A DNA stretch of 26,166 bases, taken from Chara braunii (lineage: Eukaryota > Streptophyta > Charophyceae > Charales > Characeae). The translations under genes and the position numbers were made by a program. The DNA lies in the NCBI GenBank assembly GCA_003427395.1, contig BFEA01000199.1, positions 2,153,999 to 2,180,164 on the forward strand, written 5' to 3'. Position 1 is the first letter of the stretch. Every line of letters begins with the position of its first letter. The notes beneath the pieces were generated by a model. The model had not been told where the DNA came from and did no database searches. It worked only from the letters and a program-made list of their open reading frames with translations. Positions 16,924 to 26,166 of this stretch are shown piece by piece.

Positions 16924-18194
16924 ATGCTGAGGGGTCGGGGGAAGCGGAAACGTGAAGATATAACTGATCTGGTAGAAAACGACCACTAGTTCATACCACT
17001 AGGGAACGAGATCATTCTGAGAGAAGAACCCCCCTTGGGACAAGGGTTTCCCTCCCCTTCCCCATCGGAAGAAGACGAGGGAGAGGAGGAAGAGGAGGAA
17101 GAACCCTCGACTCCTATAATCGAAAATGTTGCATACACCTCGTCTCATGACGAGGGAGACTACGACTCAGACCTGGGTGTCAAAAACTTGTATCGATTAA
17201 AAGACGCCACGTCAGGCCTCCCGCTCCCGGATGATCTTTCAGGATCAGACAGGGATGACTTCTGATCAGTCGGAAGCCATACTGGAACTCCAGGTACAGA
17301 GGACGGCCCTATCATGAGGGAAAGGCTTACCTCGCCGCCAGTAGGGGCATCCCCAGCTAAGAAACAGCGAGCCACGAAGAACAAAATGGTGGGGACAGGG
17401 GCGAAAGAAGTCAGGCAGAATATACCCGGCCACCCCGCTATAGCTATTGATATGTTGAAGCAGGGAAAACCACGCTCAACAAAACAACTGAATTTGGCGC
17501 CCCCGATGCAAACTCTGTCAGCAAAAGACAGGGTCGCAGGCAACCCAAAGGAATGTCTAATCCCATTGGTGATTACAGCTTCCCCTCATGGCCCTATGGT
17601 ACTTACAAATATAGATAAGGAGGAAGCATTGTCACTGCTAGCGGTGCCCACCACGGGCCCCCCATTGGACACGTCATGGATATCAGCCACAAAGAAACAT
17701 ATCCTGCAAGAAAACCGGCTCTTATACGATTCTGCAAACACTGAAAAAGGGGACGTAACATTGTAATCAATGCGCAAGGCAGCAAGACTGTCATGCACAT
17801 AGCTTGCCTAGCTCTCAACGCCTGCCCGGCGGACATGGACAATTTGCGTGCGCAGCACATATATTGGCTTCCGCTAGCCCGACTGTTGGATATGAGCTCG
17901 GATACTTTGAGGGACATAACTCTACCAGAAGGCTTGTCTGTTATGGACGTAGCAAAATGGCTCCATCATACAGAAGCAGCAGATGCCTTCATGTCTGAGG
18001 GATTCATGACTGAATTAGCCTCTTTCTCTCTTCCTCCCCCCCCCCCCCCCCCCCAGTAATGGAAGTAGAGGCTTCTCAACTTCCCCAGGCGAGGGGAAGA
18101 GGGAGGGCAGTCAAAGAGAGACCCGTAGCCCGCATCCAGCTTCCACACGGCAGAGGTTCAGAAAATGGTTCTACCAAGTAGAATCAGATTCCTA
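16924..18194 (+). pseudogene. LINE ORF1 (gag-like), disrupted
   Basis: The start chosen is the ATG at 16924, with a basic beginning (GRGKRKRED). The frame holds a long acidic Glu/Asp tract (about residues 40-63), then a Pro/Lys-rich part. Lesions: TAG at 16987-16989, TGA at 17263-17265, a one-base frameshift between 17745 and 17766 (A5G4 run), and a C19 homopolymer (18036-18054) after which a third frame reads on to a stop at about 18194. The two stops could each come from CAG and CGA by a single C-to-T change. LINE ORF1 proteins normally bind element RNA, but no CCHC knuckle or RRM is recognised here, so the role is inferred from position. The end overlaps the ORF2 start by about 30 nt. Confidence 0.6.
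18036..18054 (+). repeat. C19 homopolymer within ORF1
   Basis: An uninterrupted run of 19 C, translated as poly-Pro, near the ORF1 3' end. It is prone to length change, both biologically and in sequencing, so the ORF1 frame downstream cannot be trusted. Confidence 0.95.
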
Positions 18195-21100
18195 ACGTGG
18201 AATGTGCATGGCTTCCGGGATTCCAATAAAAAAATTAAAAAAGCTAGATTTAAGGAATGGATTCATTCCCAAAATGTGCAGATTGCATGCCTACAAGAGA
18301 CTAAACTGGATCAACACAAAATCGCGGCCATCCACCGATGGTGGGAGGGTCCTCAGATTTGGTCCCCGGCCGACGGGACCAAAGGAGGGGTCGCTATTCT
18401 GGTTAATAAAGACCTAGATATCGGAATACTCGACCAATACCACGATGATAAAGGTCGTTGGGCATGGCTAAAGATCTTGATAGATAAGGAATAATGAGCT
18501 ATCATAACGGTCTATGCACCTGTTGATTATAACGGACGCAAATACTTTTTTGCAAACCTTCTAGGCTACTTACCAGATACCGAGAACCTCATCATGTGTG
18601 GGGATTGGAATTCAGTTATAAACCCCAGATTGGACACCCTGGGCTCCGCTCCCTTGCGCTCTGATTCGATGATACTCTCCTCGTTCTGTGAAACACAATT
18701 ACTAGTGGATTCTTATAGAACCTTTCACCCCCTGGAGAATGGGTTCACTTGGTTCGGTCCTCCGCCTACCCCCACATCCCTGGCCCCAAGGAAAAGGCTA
18801 GACTTCTTCCTGGCCCGGAGGTCTCCGTGGGATCGTAGTATGTGGTGCGACGTAAAACCAGCCTCTATGTCTGATCACCATCCGGTGCTCCTAGATGTCC
18901 TGCCTAAGGATATTGTGGATCGTTACCGCCCACCCTTCCGGCTAAATACAAACCTGCTTAAAGACCCGGGTATTATAGAATGGGTTACCGCTCACATGAC
19001 GAAATGGCAGGATGCGAAAGATCTCTTTGCAGACCATCTTCAGTGGGCGGACACAGGAATCGCTATCCTCAGACAAACTCTGATCACTTTCTTAAGAATA
19101 AAGGTGGCGAAACGAAATTGGGAGGAAAAATCTCAGGTCATGCTTGTGTCCCAAGCAGAAGCCGAAATGGGCAAGGACCCGCTTTCAGACTGGCACTGGA
19201 CTGCAATTAGAAAAAATGCCCTGGTTCGATTAGAAGCCATAGAGGTAAAGAAACAAGCAGAGTGGATTGACTTACTTACCCTTAGAGGCATAGTAGGTTA
19301 TGATAGAATGACGAAGTTAACCTTTCGCTCCTTACTGCTTCACAAATCCTAATCCTTGATTAGGGAGCTCGCCCACCCATTTGACAATTTAGCCCCATTA
19401 GCAACAGATATGGTATAGATGTGTGGATATGCGCTATAATACTTCAGAGACATTGTTTCTACTCGACGCCCGTTAGACACACCTTCTGAGGACCTATCGG
19501 AGCACTGTCCCTTTTGGAATCATACGAGTAAATTCATATCGCAGTCGGCTGCCGCAGAATTAGACAGACCAGTGGATGAATCAAAAATTCTTGCAGCAGT
19601 CCGGTCTATGGCAAAAGAAAAATGCCCAGGCCTCGATGGAGTGCCTATTGAATTATTTCTGGCCGCGTGGGCGGCCTTTGCCCCTTTCCTCTGCGATATC
19701 TATAACCAGGCCCTTAGGACAGGCCGCCGCCCAGAGGGCTTCACCCAAGGGATGATCTCACTTATCTACAAAAAGGGAGAGAAGAGAGAGGTGCGTAATT
19801 GGAGACCCATCTCAATACTTAACGTTACCTATAAATTACTTGCGAAAACACTAGCTTTGCGCCCGACCAAGCTCCTACCCTCCCTGATTGGATGGGAACA
19901 GGGGGCCTTTGTAAAAGGTCGGTCCATCTTTGATAACATTATTTCAACCATTCAAGCCCTCGATATCATTGGCAAAGAGAAACGGGATGTTGCAATCCTT
20001 CTCCTGGACATGGAGAAGGCTTATGACAAAGTGGGCTGGAGCTTTGTCCACACCTCCCTAAAGAAAATGGGATTTGGTGCCGGCTTTAGGACCTGGGTAA
20101 GTGCAAGCTATGAATAGGCGTCTTCAGTAGTAATGGTAAATGGCAGACTGTCTGAGGAATTTAAGCTAACACATTCATTGAGACAAGGCCGCCCTCTCGC
20201 CCCACTCCACTTTGTCCTTCAATTAGAAGCATTGTTAGAGAATATTAGAAATAATGTTAATATTGTTGGTCTTAAGCTCGCCCCTGGATTAGAATGGAAA
20301 GGAGGAGCGATCGCTGACGACCTCACTATAGCATGTGATAAGAATCCTACATCCCTTAATGAACTTAGGAAGATCGTAGATACGTATTGCGAATTATCGG
20401 AAGCTTCCATAAACTGGGATAAATCTATATACTTCCTTCCATACTCCCGGGAGTTGAATGTGGACTGGGGACTTAAAATGACTCCTGCGAACTCATCAGA
20501 TCGGTTTCTGGGCGTTCAGGTGTCCCTGTCGGACTGCTCCTAGGTCCAAGACTCTATCTTGGTGGACAAGGTGGCAGCAAGAATCACAAGCTGGGCATGG
20601 AACTTCAAATTGTCTCTATTCGGACGTGCTCTGGTTTTGACCTCCGTTGCCTTCTCATCATTACTATGGTTCCCCCTCTCTGTTCATTTGCTGGGAGAAG
20701 GGGCATACTCTCGCATCAAGAAAGATGCTGCCCGCTACCTGTGGAAACCGGCAACAACAGTCCAACAGGGCTTTATTTGGAAAGTTGTCTGGGAAACAGT
20801 AGCGGTTGCTAGGGCCCAGGGTGGCCTGGGACGTCTAGATCCGGGTCAACAAAATCTAGCCCTTCTCTACAAATGGGTAATCTTGGCGGCCTTCGGCCCT
20901 CTGTCTAGATTATGGACTCGTCTGGCTGAGTACATTCTTACTAAAGAGTGGGAGCTTGAGAGATCGGCAGATGTATGGATTTGCTTTTTTATCCCATCCT
21001 ATACTGCTAGGAAACCAAAGACGAAACTGTGGCGAAATATTCTCTACGCCTGGCACATACTTTTTCCAAAAGTCCTTAGACCACATGAAACACGAATAGA

Positions 21101-22403
21101 AGTTTTAAATGAGATTCTTTTTGAAAATTCATACATTAAGACTGATAGTTCGTCTTTCAAGGCTGATGGTAAGGCAGTTTCTTTTGGGAAGGCCTGGGTG
21201 AAAAGGGGGATAGTACAGATCAAAGACCTCTGGGATGAGGCCCACGAGACATGGATCCCACTGGACAGACTTAAGAGGAAATTGACCAGACTGCGTAACA
21301 CGGAGGTAAATTACAGATCGCCGGTGAACGTCATTCCATCCTACTGGAAGGCCATGCTGCCCCGGACTGTGGAACACGACGCAGGGGCGTGGCTGCTTGA
21401 CCCGCTGGACAGTAGGCTTATTCTCAGGGTAATCGGCCTAGACCTGCCGGAAGGCATAAAAGTTCAAAGCTGGGAATGAAAGATGGGAGATTCCTCGGGG
21501 AATCTTATTAAAAGGGAAGACAAAACCATCCCTTCAACAGTGGACCTAGTAGAATGTCGGGTCCTACATAGAGTCATGGCGAAACAGGAAATTGCGATTC
21601 TCATCGTTGAAGATGCCTCCAACGTCCACATTGAACCACTACTGTATGGCTGGCGGGATGGGCCCCAGCCCGGCTCTCAGACACCAGTGGTGCTCTACAA
21701 ACCCAAAGTGGGGGTCCAGGTATTAAGAGCGAAAGTTAACAAACATCCGATCAGAACGGCCTCAGAGCGTCTATCTAAGGAACCTGGCTTCACACTGGGA
21801 GACATGGACTTGTTTGGCTTATGGAAGGCATTGAAGTGGATGTCCTCACAGAAACAGGCCATCCTGATGTGGCTCCAATTACTTTTGGTCACACCTTGAG
21901 CTATGTGGTTGGCTTCAAGGGGTATGGATATAACCAAGCAATGTTCCCGTTGTAGATGGGGTTGGGAAACGGCCTCCCATATTTGGCTTTACTGCCCCTA
22001 CTCAATGCATGTCTGGGAGTGGTGGAGAGAACGCTGGAAGGCAGCAACAGACGGAGCATTCCGGTGGACGCAAGAATGGCTGCTGTATGGGAAAAGCGAT
22101 GAGGGAACCGACCTCCAAACAGGTTGGGCCTACATGGCTCTATCTTGCCGAGGGGCGATCATGGAAGCATTGTGGAAGGCCCGTAATAAAGCAACTTTCA
22201 AACAGGAATCTCTACGCCTTCAAAATCAGATTGCCCTGATTAAATCGTTGATCAGGCAGACAATTCGAGTAGATTGGCAGGCAGCCCGCAGACAGACTAG
22301 GAAGAATCGATACTGGTTTAGACAGACATGGGCGAGAAACAGTGGCTGGGTGGCAATCTCGGAGGAAGGAGGTTTGAAATTTGCAGACTGGCTGCACTCA
22401 TAG
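18165..22403 (+). pseudogene. LINE ORF2: endonuclease, reverse transcriptase, zinc finger; nine stops
   Basis: A single frame of 1412 codons runs from ATG 18165 to TAG 22401. Endonuclease: TWNVHG (residues 11-16), QET (44-46), GDWN (146-149), RLDFFL (211-216), SDHHP (236-240); the catalytic Asn, Glu, Asp and His are present. Reverse transcriptase: CPGLDG (487-492), NWRPISILN (about 545-553), LLLDMEKAYD with Asp615, QGRPLAP (674-680, where Cys is usual in place of Arg), and IADD with Asp718-719 (YADD/FADD box). The zf-RVT finger is Cys1260, Cys1263, His1272, Cys1277. It nicks target DNA and copies element RNA onto it. In-frame stops lie at codons 110, 111, 396, 418, 425, 651, 793, 1105 and 1245 (3 TAA, 3 TAG, 3 TGA). 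No frameshift interrupts 4.2 kb. No RNase H domain was recognised. Confidence 0.93.
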
Positions 22404-23137
22404 GCTATCTCCACCGAGGTACTAAGTTAAAGAGGGGCAAGGAGGACAACTCTCTCGGCGCCAGGCCATTGTAGGCCTCCGGATAAGAAGGAAGCCTATA
22501 GGGATTGACTGAGGCCCACTGAGACTGATAGGCCGCTTTATAGGCCGCTGTGCATGTTTTCCTTTTAGTATGAGTTAACGGTTCGCAGTAGTAGTTTTAG
22601 AATTGTAACAACATGAATCAGTAGCTTTCTGTTTTGGGGCCGATTTAGGGCTTCTGGTTGTATGCAAGTAGGCTAGGCTAGTGGCGGCCCTGCTGATATT
22701 TAGGAAGTCGCCCAGCGGCTGGCCTAATGGCTTTCTCAGCGCTAGGGATTTGGTTCTTCATGGATAATTATGAGAATGGGAGTCCTTGGCACTGGGAACA
22801 GCAGACTCACCAAATGACTCGAGACATTGCAGGAACAGGGCAATTGCTAGGCAAAGGCTACATCTTGAATATATTGGATAACAACATTGGGCCTCTTGGC
22901 CCTAAGTGCTCTGTTTTTTACTGAGCTTTAAGTTGACAATGTTTTGGGAAGTAGCTTTCATGAGACAGGACACTGGACCGGGTTTCCAGTAGTAGGTTGA
23001 GATATCTAGTGCAGTTGGTTAAATATCGACCAGTGCTTGTAAGCTAAACTGGCTGAGGCTGCCAGGATAACTCCGGGTAGAATTGTGAGGTCCCCGACCT
23101 CATCCTATTGATTTTTGCAATAAATATTCAAGCTTTC

Positions 23138-23138
<1 letters not shown>
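22404..23138 (+). other. LINE 3'UTR with polyadenylation signal
   Basis: About 735 bp without a gene separate the ORF2 stop from the tail. AATAAA at 23119-23124 lies 15 nt before the poly-A, the usual spacing. Confidence 0.8.

Positions 23139-23170
<32 letters not shown>
23139..23170 (+). repeat. LINE poly-A tail (A32)
   Basis: An uninterrupted run of 32 A closes the element; the flank continues GGAGAAAAAATCTGC. Confidence 0.93.
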
Positions 23171-23172
<2 letters not shown>

Positions 23173-23180
23173 AGAAAAAA

Positions 23181-23530
23181 TCTGCAAATTTGATATCGGG
23201 TAGGCCAGGTCGTGATCTTTCTAGGAAAAATATCAACAAAATAAAATAAAATCGTTTAGACCATGAAATCAATGTCGCGCCAATTCGTCACTTTTTCCAT
23301 TTTTGGCACACGACAACTTGTGGGTCAAAGGGAAAAGTCCCCCTATTTCAAATATTTTTTACGCTCAGAAGAACTCGTAAACAAGTCTGAAAATTTGAGG
23401 GTCCGTAGATTTGGTCCTGATATTTTCAGGAAAAATGTTTAAAAAAATTAAAAAAATTATCTCAACCACGAAATAGCTTATAGCTCAAATTCATCCCATT
23501 TTCCATATTCACCACTCTGTCGGTTCTCCA
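23181..23530. repeat. Satellite-like tandem repeat, about 205-bp unit, 1.7 copies
   Basis: A block from 23181 (TCTGCAAATTTGA...GGTCGTGAT...AGGAAAAAT...ACCATGAAAT) is repeated in diverged form from 23386 (TCTGAAAATTTGA...GGTCCTGAT...AGGAAAAAT...ACCACGAAAT). The LINE 3' end abuts it. Confidence 0.7.
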
Positions 23531-23817
23531 CTCTGTGCTACTGGTAGCCCTCATGGACCTGTGCTACCGGTCCCCCGAATTTCCAACGTCGGGTAGAGTG
23601 GTGGTTTGAATTCGAAGCCTGTTGTGGTCGAAATCGAAACAGGCCAAAAGCAGTGGCGGCCTCTCTCGTTCCCTCTGCGTTCACAAAGTGATAGTCTCCA
23701 TGTGTGCGCCGGGAGCGTGGTGCCTTACCGATCAAGGCGTTTTGACAAAGTGGCACCCACCCGATTTCTCTTTCTCTCTCTTTCTCTCCCTCTCTCTCTC
23801 TCTCACACTCACTCACG

Positions 23818-23856
<39 letters not shown>
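23531..23856. repeat. Inverted dispersed-repeat core, then TC and CA microsatellites
   Basis: GTGCTACCGGTCCC (about 23562) is the reverse complement of the GGACCGGTAGC core at 3457 and 25863. It is followed by an impure (TC)n tract (23765-23804) and (CA)n (23820-23856). Confidence 0.75.
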
Positions 23857-23860
<4 letters not shown>

Positions 23861-23925
23861 ACTGGTGGGTGAAGGAGCGACAACGAGTGACCGACATTGC
23901 TCACGAGGCCTTGCTGGCTCTACAG

Positions 23926-24420
23926 ATGGATCCCTCCTCCCCCCTTTCTCTCCGTTTTCCCTTCTGATATGACTGCTTACCCGCCTCCGCCCCCCCTTTT
24001 TCTCTCCCATTTTGTTTCTTTTTTTCCTCCCTCCTTTTTTTTTGTTTTCTTTTTTTCGGTTCTTTTTTTTCGATTCCCTGGTTTGCTCTTTTGTAACCGG
24101 ACTAGGCTCCTTGAGAGGAGAATCCCCGAACAATTTGGGTACCAGCCAAATGGTGAATCACGGGAGCAGCCCGCTCTCGGGATATATCAAATAAGGCACG
24201 GAGTTGGGGTAATTAGTAGGCGTGCGATACAGTAGGATGGCTAGGAATTGATTTTGGGATTTACGACCCTGTCTTCCTTTTTTTCCCTTCTTTATTTTTA
24301 TTTTTTCCTTTTCTCTCTTTTTTTCTTCTCCTTTTCTTTCTGTTTCCCGGTTCCCTTTCCCTTTCTTTGTCCTTTTTTTTTTTTTTTTTTTTTTCTTCTT
24401 TTTCCTCTTTTTCGTTTCCC
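23926..24420. repeat. Long polypyrimidine tracts
   Basis: Two C/T-rich stretches (about 23926-24085 and 24270-24420, with a T-run at 24370-24394) flank a short mixed segment. Frames here give Phe/Ser/Pro low-complexity peptides. Confidence 0.85.
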
Positions 24421-24518
24421 AGGTCCGCCTTTCAATCGTAGGATAGATGCATATGAATGGATGGATAGGGACAATAGCTTGTATCGTAAGGCAACGACTC
24501 CCTGACGGACTCCGCCAC

Positions 24519-24526
24519 TATATAAG
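24519..24526 (+). promoter_or_regulatory. Candidate TATA box
   Basis: TATATAAG lies 115 bp before the first in-frame ATG of a possible exon (24641). Transcription would start near 24550. The support is only the motif and its place. Confidence 0.35.
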
Positions 24527-24640
24527 AATAAAACCCCTGGGCACTATTCACCGAAGCACCATACGGTTGATGGTTCTGACGATAGAGCGGGGCGTCCGGT
24601 TTTCGCATTCACGGAGGGATTAAGCGAGGTGGCAGGCGAC

Positions 24641-24697
24641 ATGGATTTCTTCGCTGATTGGGACCTGGAGGAGGAGCAGCCGGAGGTGGAGAAAGTG
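24641..24697 (+). CDS. Possible first coding exon (19 codons), unidentified gene
   Basis: ATG at 24641 opens an acidic peptide (MDFFADWDLEEEQPEVEKV) that runs to a candidate donor, GTG|GTAACA, at 24698; unspliced, the frame stops at 24740. Composition changes sharply after the donor into pyrimidine-rich, intron-like sequence. A TATA box lies upstream. No later exon was found and the product is unknown, so this is a weak call. It could be a chance frame. Confidence 0.3.
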
Positions 24698-24744
24698 GTA
24701 ACATTCCTGGTGGTCGGCACCTTCCCGGTTTTACTCTCATAACC

Positions 24745-24895
24745 CGACGCCTGAGTTCCCCCTTCCCTTTCCCCCTTTCCCCCTTTCCCCACGCCCTCTC
24801 CCTCTCCCCCTCCTTCGCTTCCCTTCCCTCCCTTCCTTGTTCCTCTTCCTCCTTCCCCGATCTCCCCTTCTATCCCCCTGAAACCCTGCAATCGT
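24745..24895. repeat. C/T-rich low-complexity tract
   Basis: CCCTTTCC and CTCCCTCT-type words repeat across this stretch; its minus-strand translation is a Gly/Glu/Lys-rich artefact. Confidence 0.85.
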
Positions 24896-24988
24896 TTGAT
24901 AGTAGAGGAGCGAGATGGGCGACGTAATTCTTTCCGGTTGGAATAAGGAGCTGAATTTTCTTTATATTTTGAAACGTTGTATTGCAAT

Positions 24989-25250
24989 GACTGTTGTTCT
25001 TTCGTCTTTTTCAAAAGTGCTTTCGATTTCTTGTGGATGATTGTTGTTCTTTCGTCCTTTCCAAAGTACTCTCGATTTCCTATGGATTAATGGGTCAATC
25101 TTCTAGAATAATGCTACGCGTTATTTGTAGCTTTCTCCTTCCTCACAATGGTTGCTTCCTGGTTGTTGGTTTTCTCGTCTTTCTCCAAGTGCTTTCGATT
25201 TTCTATGGATAAATGGGCCAATCTCTTGGAATATTGCTAGATGCTATGAT
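24989..25250. repeat. Imperfect tandem repeat, three units of unequal length
   Basis: Units start near 24989, 25039 and 25161. They share TTGTT-CTTTCGTC, then AAGTGCTTTCGATTT and CTATGGAT. The second and third also share AATGGG-CAATCT-TGGAATA-TGCTA. The first lacks this second half. Confidence 0.75.
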
Positions 25251-25560
25251 TCATGGATCGTTGTTTCCTTCCTGTCTTACAATTTGTCATTCGAAAGGAT
25301 TATGTATGCATTATATGATGGTCGATAGAATTGTCACTTTTTTTCGAAGCTGTGTTTTGGACATCTATGCCATTGGTTTGGTCACCCCTACCCCCCTCAC
25401 TTCTGTTCGCCACTTGCGCTAGATTGGTCGAACTTCACCCGGTAAACGGCCTCGTTGTTACCCGCACCACGAAATGGACATACCAAGTGGCTTTACCTCG
25501 CCGCGTTTGAAGTTCGCCTCTCGCATCTTGCTGTTTGCTCACGGTGTGCCAACGCTTTTG
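25251..25560. other. Non-coding stretch, nothing recognised
   Basis: No supported gene or RNA. A frame continuing across the tandem repeat to 25422 has no recognisable motif. Confidence 0.35.
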
Positions 25561-25570
25561 GTCGGAGTAG

Positions 25571-25596
25571 CACGAGCATGACGTGTCGTGCTCGTG
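25571..25596. other. 8-bp inverted repeat around TGACGTGTC
   Basis: CACGAGCA (25571-25578) and TGCTCGTG (25589-25596) are perfect reverse complements. The loop begins TGACGTGTC, the same ACGT-core word found at 70-79 and, reversed, in the repeat at 138-236. Confidence 0.75.
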
Positions 25597-25621
25597 AGAA
25601 ATGCATGTGACATGCGCATGC

Positions 25622-25623
<2 letters not shown>

Positions 25624-25672
<49 letters not shown>
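25624..25672. repeat. (CA)n microsatellite
   Basis: About 48 bp of pure CA repeat. Confidence 0.97.
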
Positions 25673-25673
<1 letters not shown>

Positions 25674-25728
25674 CAACATCAACAAACAAACTACGGGCTG
25701 CGCACCCGTGCCCTCACGGTAAGTCAAT

Positions 25729-25985
25729 GTTCGCAGCCTGTCAGGGGTGTGTTTTATGCCCCTGAGAACATTTTCCGTCGTCGTTCATTATAGGGTCATT
25801 GGAAGGATGGAAAAACAAGGCATGGCAGTTTAGGGGATGGTGGCATCTTATTTGAAATTGCAGGACCGGTAGCTGCCCGTGGGACCGCACGGGTTTTGGC
25901 TCAGCACCGCGTAGGACCGGTAGCTGCGCATAGGAGGCCGAGGAGGCCGTACTCCTTTTTTGAAATTGAAACGGTGCGGGTCCAC
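25729..25985. repeat. Dispersed repeat, copy 2 (first copy at 3289)
   Basis: The block order is the same as at 3289-3560, with smaller spacing: GTTCGCAGCC, TCAGGGG...CCCCTGA hairpin, GTCGTCGT, AGGACCGGTAGCTGCC and GAAACGGTG. The AGGACCGGTAGCTGC word is present twice (about 25862 and 25913), which suggests a local duplication. Confidence 0.7.
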
Positions 25986-26026
25986 TTTTCTCAAATAGCA
26001 GAGTTCCTCGAATAGAAAACGCACAC

Positions 26027-26044
26027 GTTGTATTCGAATACAAC
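26027..26044. repeat. 18-bp perfect palindrome
   Basis: GTTGTATTCGAATACAAC is its own reverse complement. Its halves equal the outer arm sequences of the inverted repeat at 268-363. Confidence 0.9.
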
Positions 26045-26166
26045 ATATACCCTTTCTACTTGGATTTCGAAAAGAAAAAAACTCTTGTATTCCGATAAAA
26101 TTACTTATTCTTTTTGTTGGAGGTCAGCGCCTGCCCTTGTGCTCCCCGCCACTGACATGCTGCATG

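Larger units (their letters stand above)
16300..23170 (+). mobile_element. L1-type LINE retrotransposon, structurally complete, coding capacity broken
   Basis: The element is about 6.87 kb: 5'UTR (16300-16923), ORF1 (16924 to about 18194), overlapping ORF2 (18165-22403), 3'UTR with AATAAA, and an A32 tail. ORF2 has an APE-type endonuclease, reverse transcriptase and a CCHC zinc finger, the order of plant L1 elements. Such elements copy themselves by target-primed reverse transcription in the nucleus. Both ORFs carry stops, so this copy cannot make its proteins under the standard code. The left end is set by where similarity to the copy at 3746 begins. I found no target-site duplication, so the true boundaries may differ by some bases. 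Confidence 0.92.

Noticed and set aside
18165-22403. Stop codon reassignment (TAA/TAG read as Gln)
   Set aside because: TGA occurs as often as TAA and TAG within the frame. The ORF1 frame is also broken by a frameshift, so decay is simpler.
23171-23200. Target-site duplication after the LINE poly-A
   Set aside because: No word from this flank was found immediately before 16300.
24544-25014. 156-codon minus-strand frame rich in Gly, Glu and Lys
   Set aside because: It is the complement of the C/T-rich tract and has no domain.

Overview
This is a eukaryotic nuclear window, almost certainly repeat-rich intergenic DNA. Streptophytes (land plants or charophyte algae) fit best, for two reasons. 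The LINE at 16300-23170 encodes an L1-type ORF2 whose C-terminus carries the CCHC zf-RVT finger common in plant L1s. At 13005-13022 there is a near-perfect primer-binding site for tRNA-Asp, as used by plant Ty3-type LTR retrotransposons. The many CT, GA, CA and TTA microsatellites and poly-A/T runs are also consistent. A charophyte such as Chara is only a guess. No intact protein-coding gene was found.

Layout. 1-3290: microsatellites, small tandem repeats, three long foldback structures, and one convincing minus-strand coding exon (1075-1239). 3289-4381: a dispersed repeat, then a 636-bp copy of the LINE 5'UTR that ends just after the ORF1 start codon. 4382-6500: diverged composite repeat units carrying U6 snRNA-like segments, one next to a tRNA-like A box; a 95-bp duplication around a single N is probably an assembly artefact. 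6500-9400: no recognisable genes, with several perfect hairpins. 9413-10575: an array of about 17 units, most near a 60-nt period, each with the same 7-nt loop motif. In 12 units this loop is closed by a stem of at least 4 bp whose sequence differs between units while pairing is kept. 10966-16299: more hairpins and tandem repeats, a 355-base gap, an LTR 3' end with its PBS, and a second hairpin array at 15041-15190. 16300-23170: a LINE complete from 5'UTR to poly-A, with ORF1 and ORF2 broken. 23181-26166: satellite-like and dispersed repeats, pyrimidine tracts, and a possible TATA box with a first exon near 24519-24697.

The LINE supplied its own endonuclease and reverse transcriptase in the past. 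Its ORF2 catalytic residues remain, but nine in-frame stops and no frameshift make it a pseudogene under the standard code. The most unusual content is the covarying hairpin array and the U6-like composite repeats. No function is visible for either.
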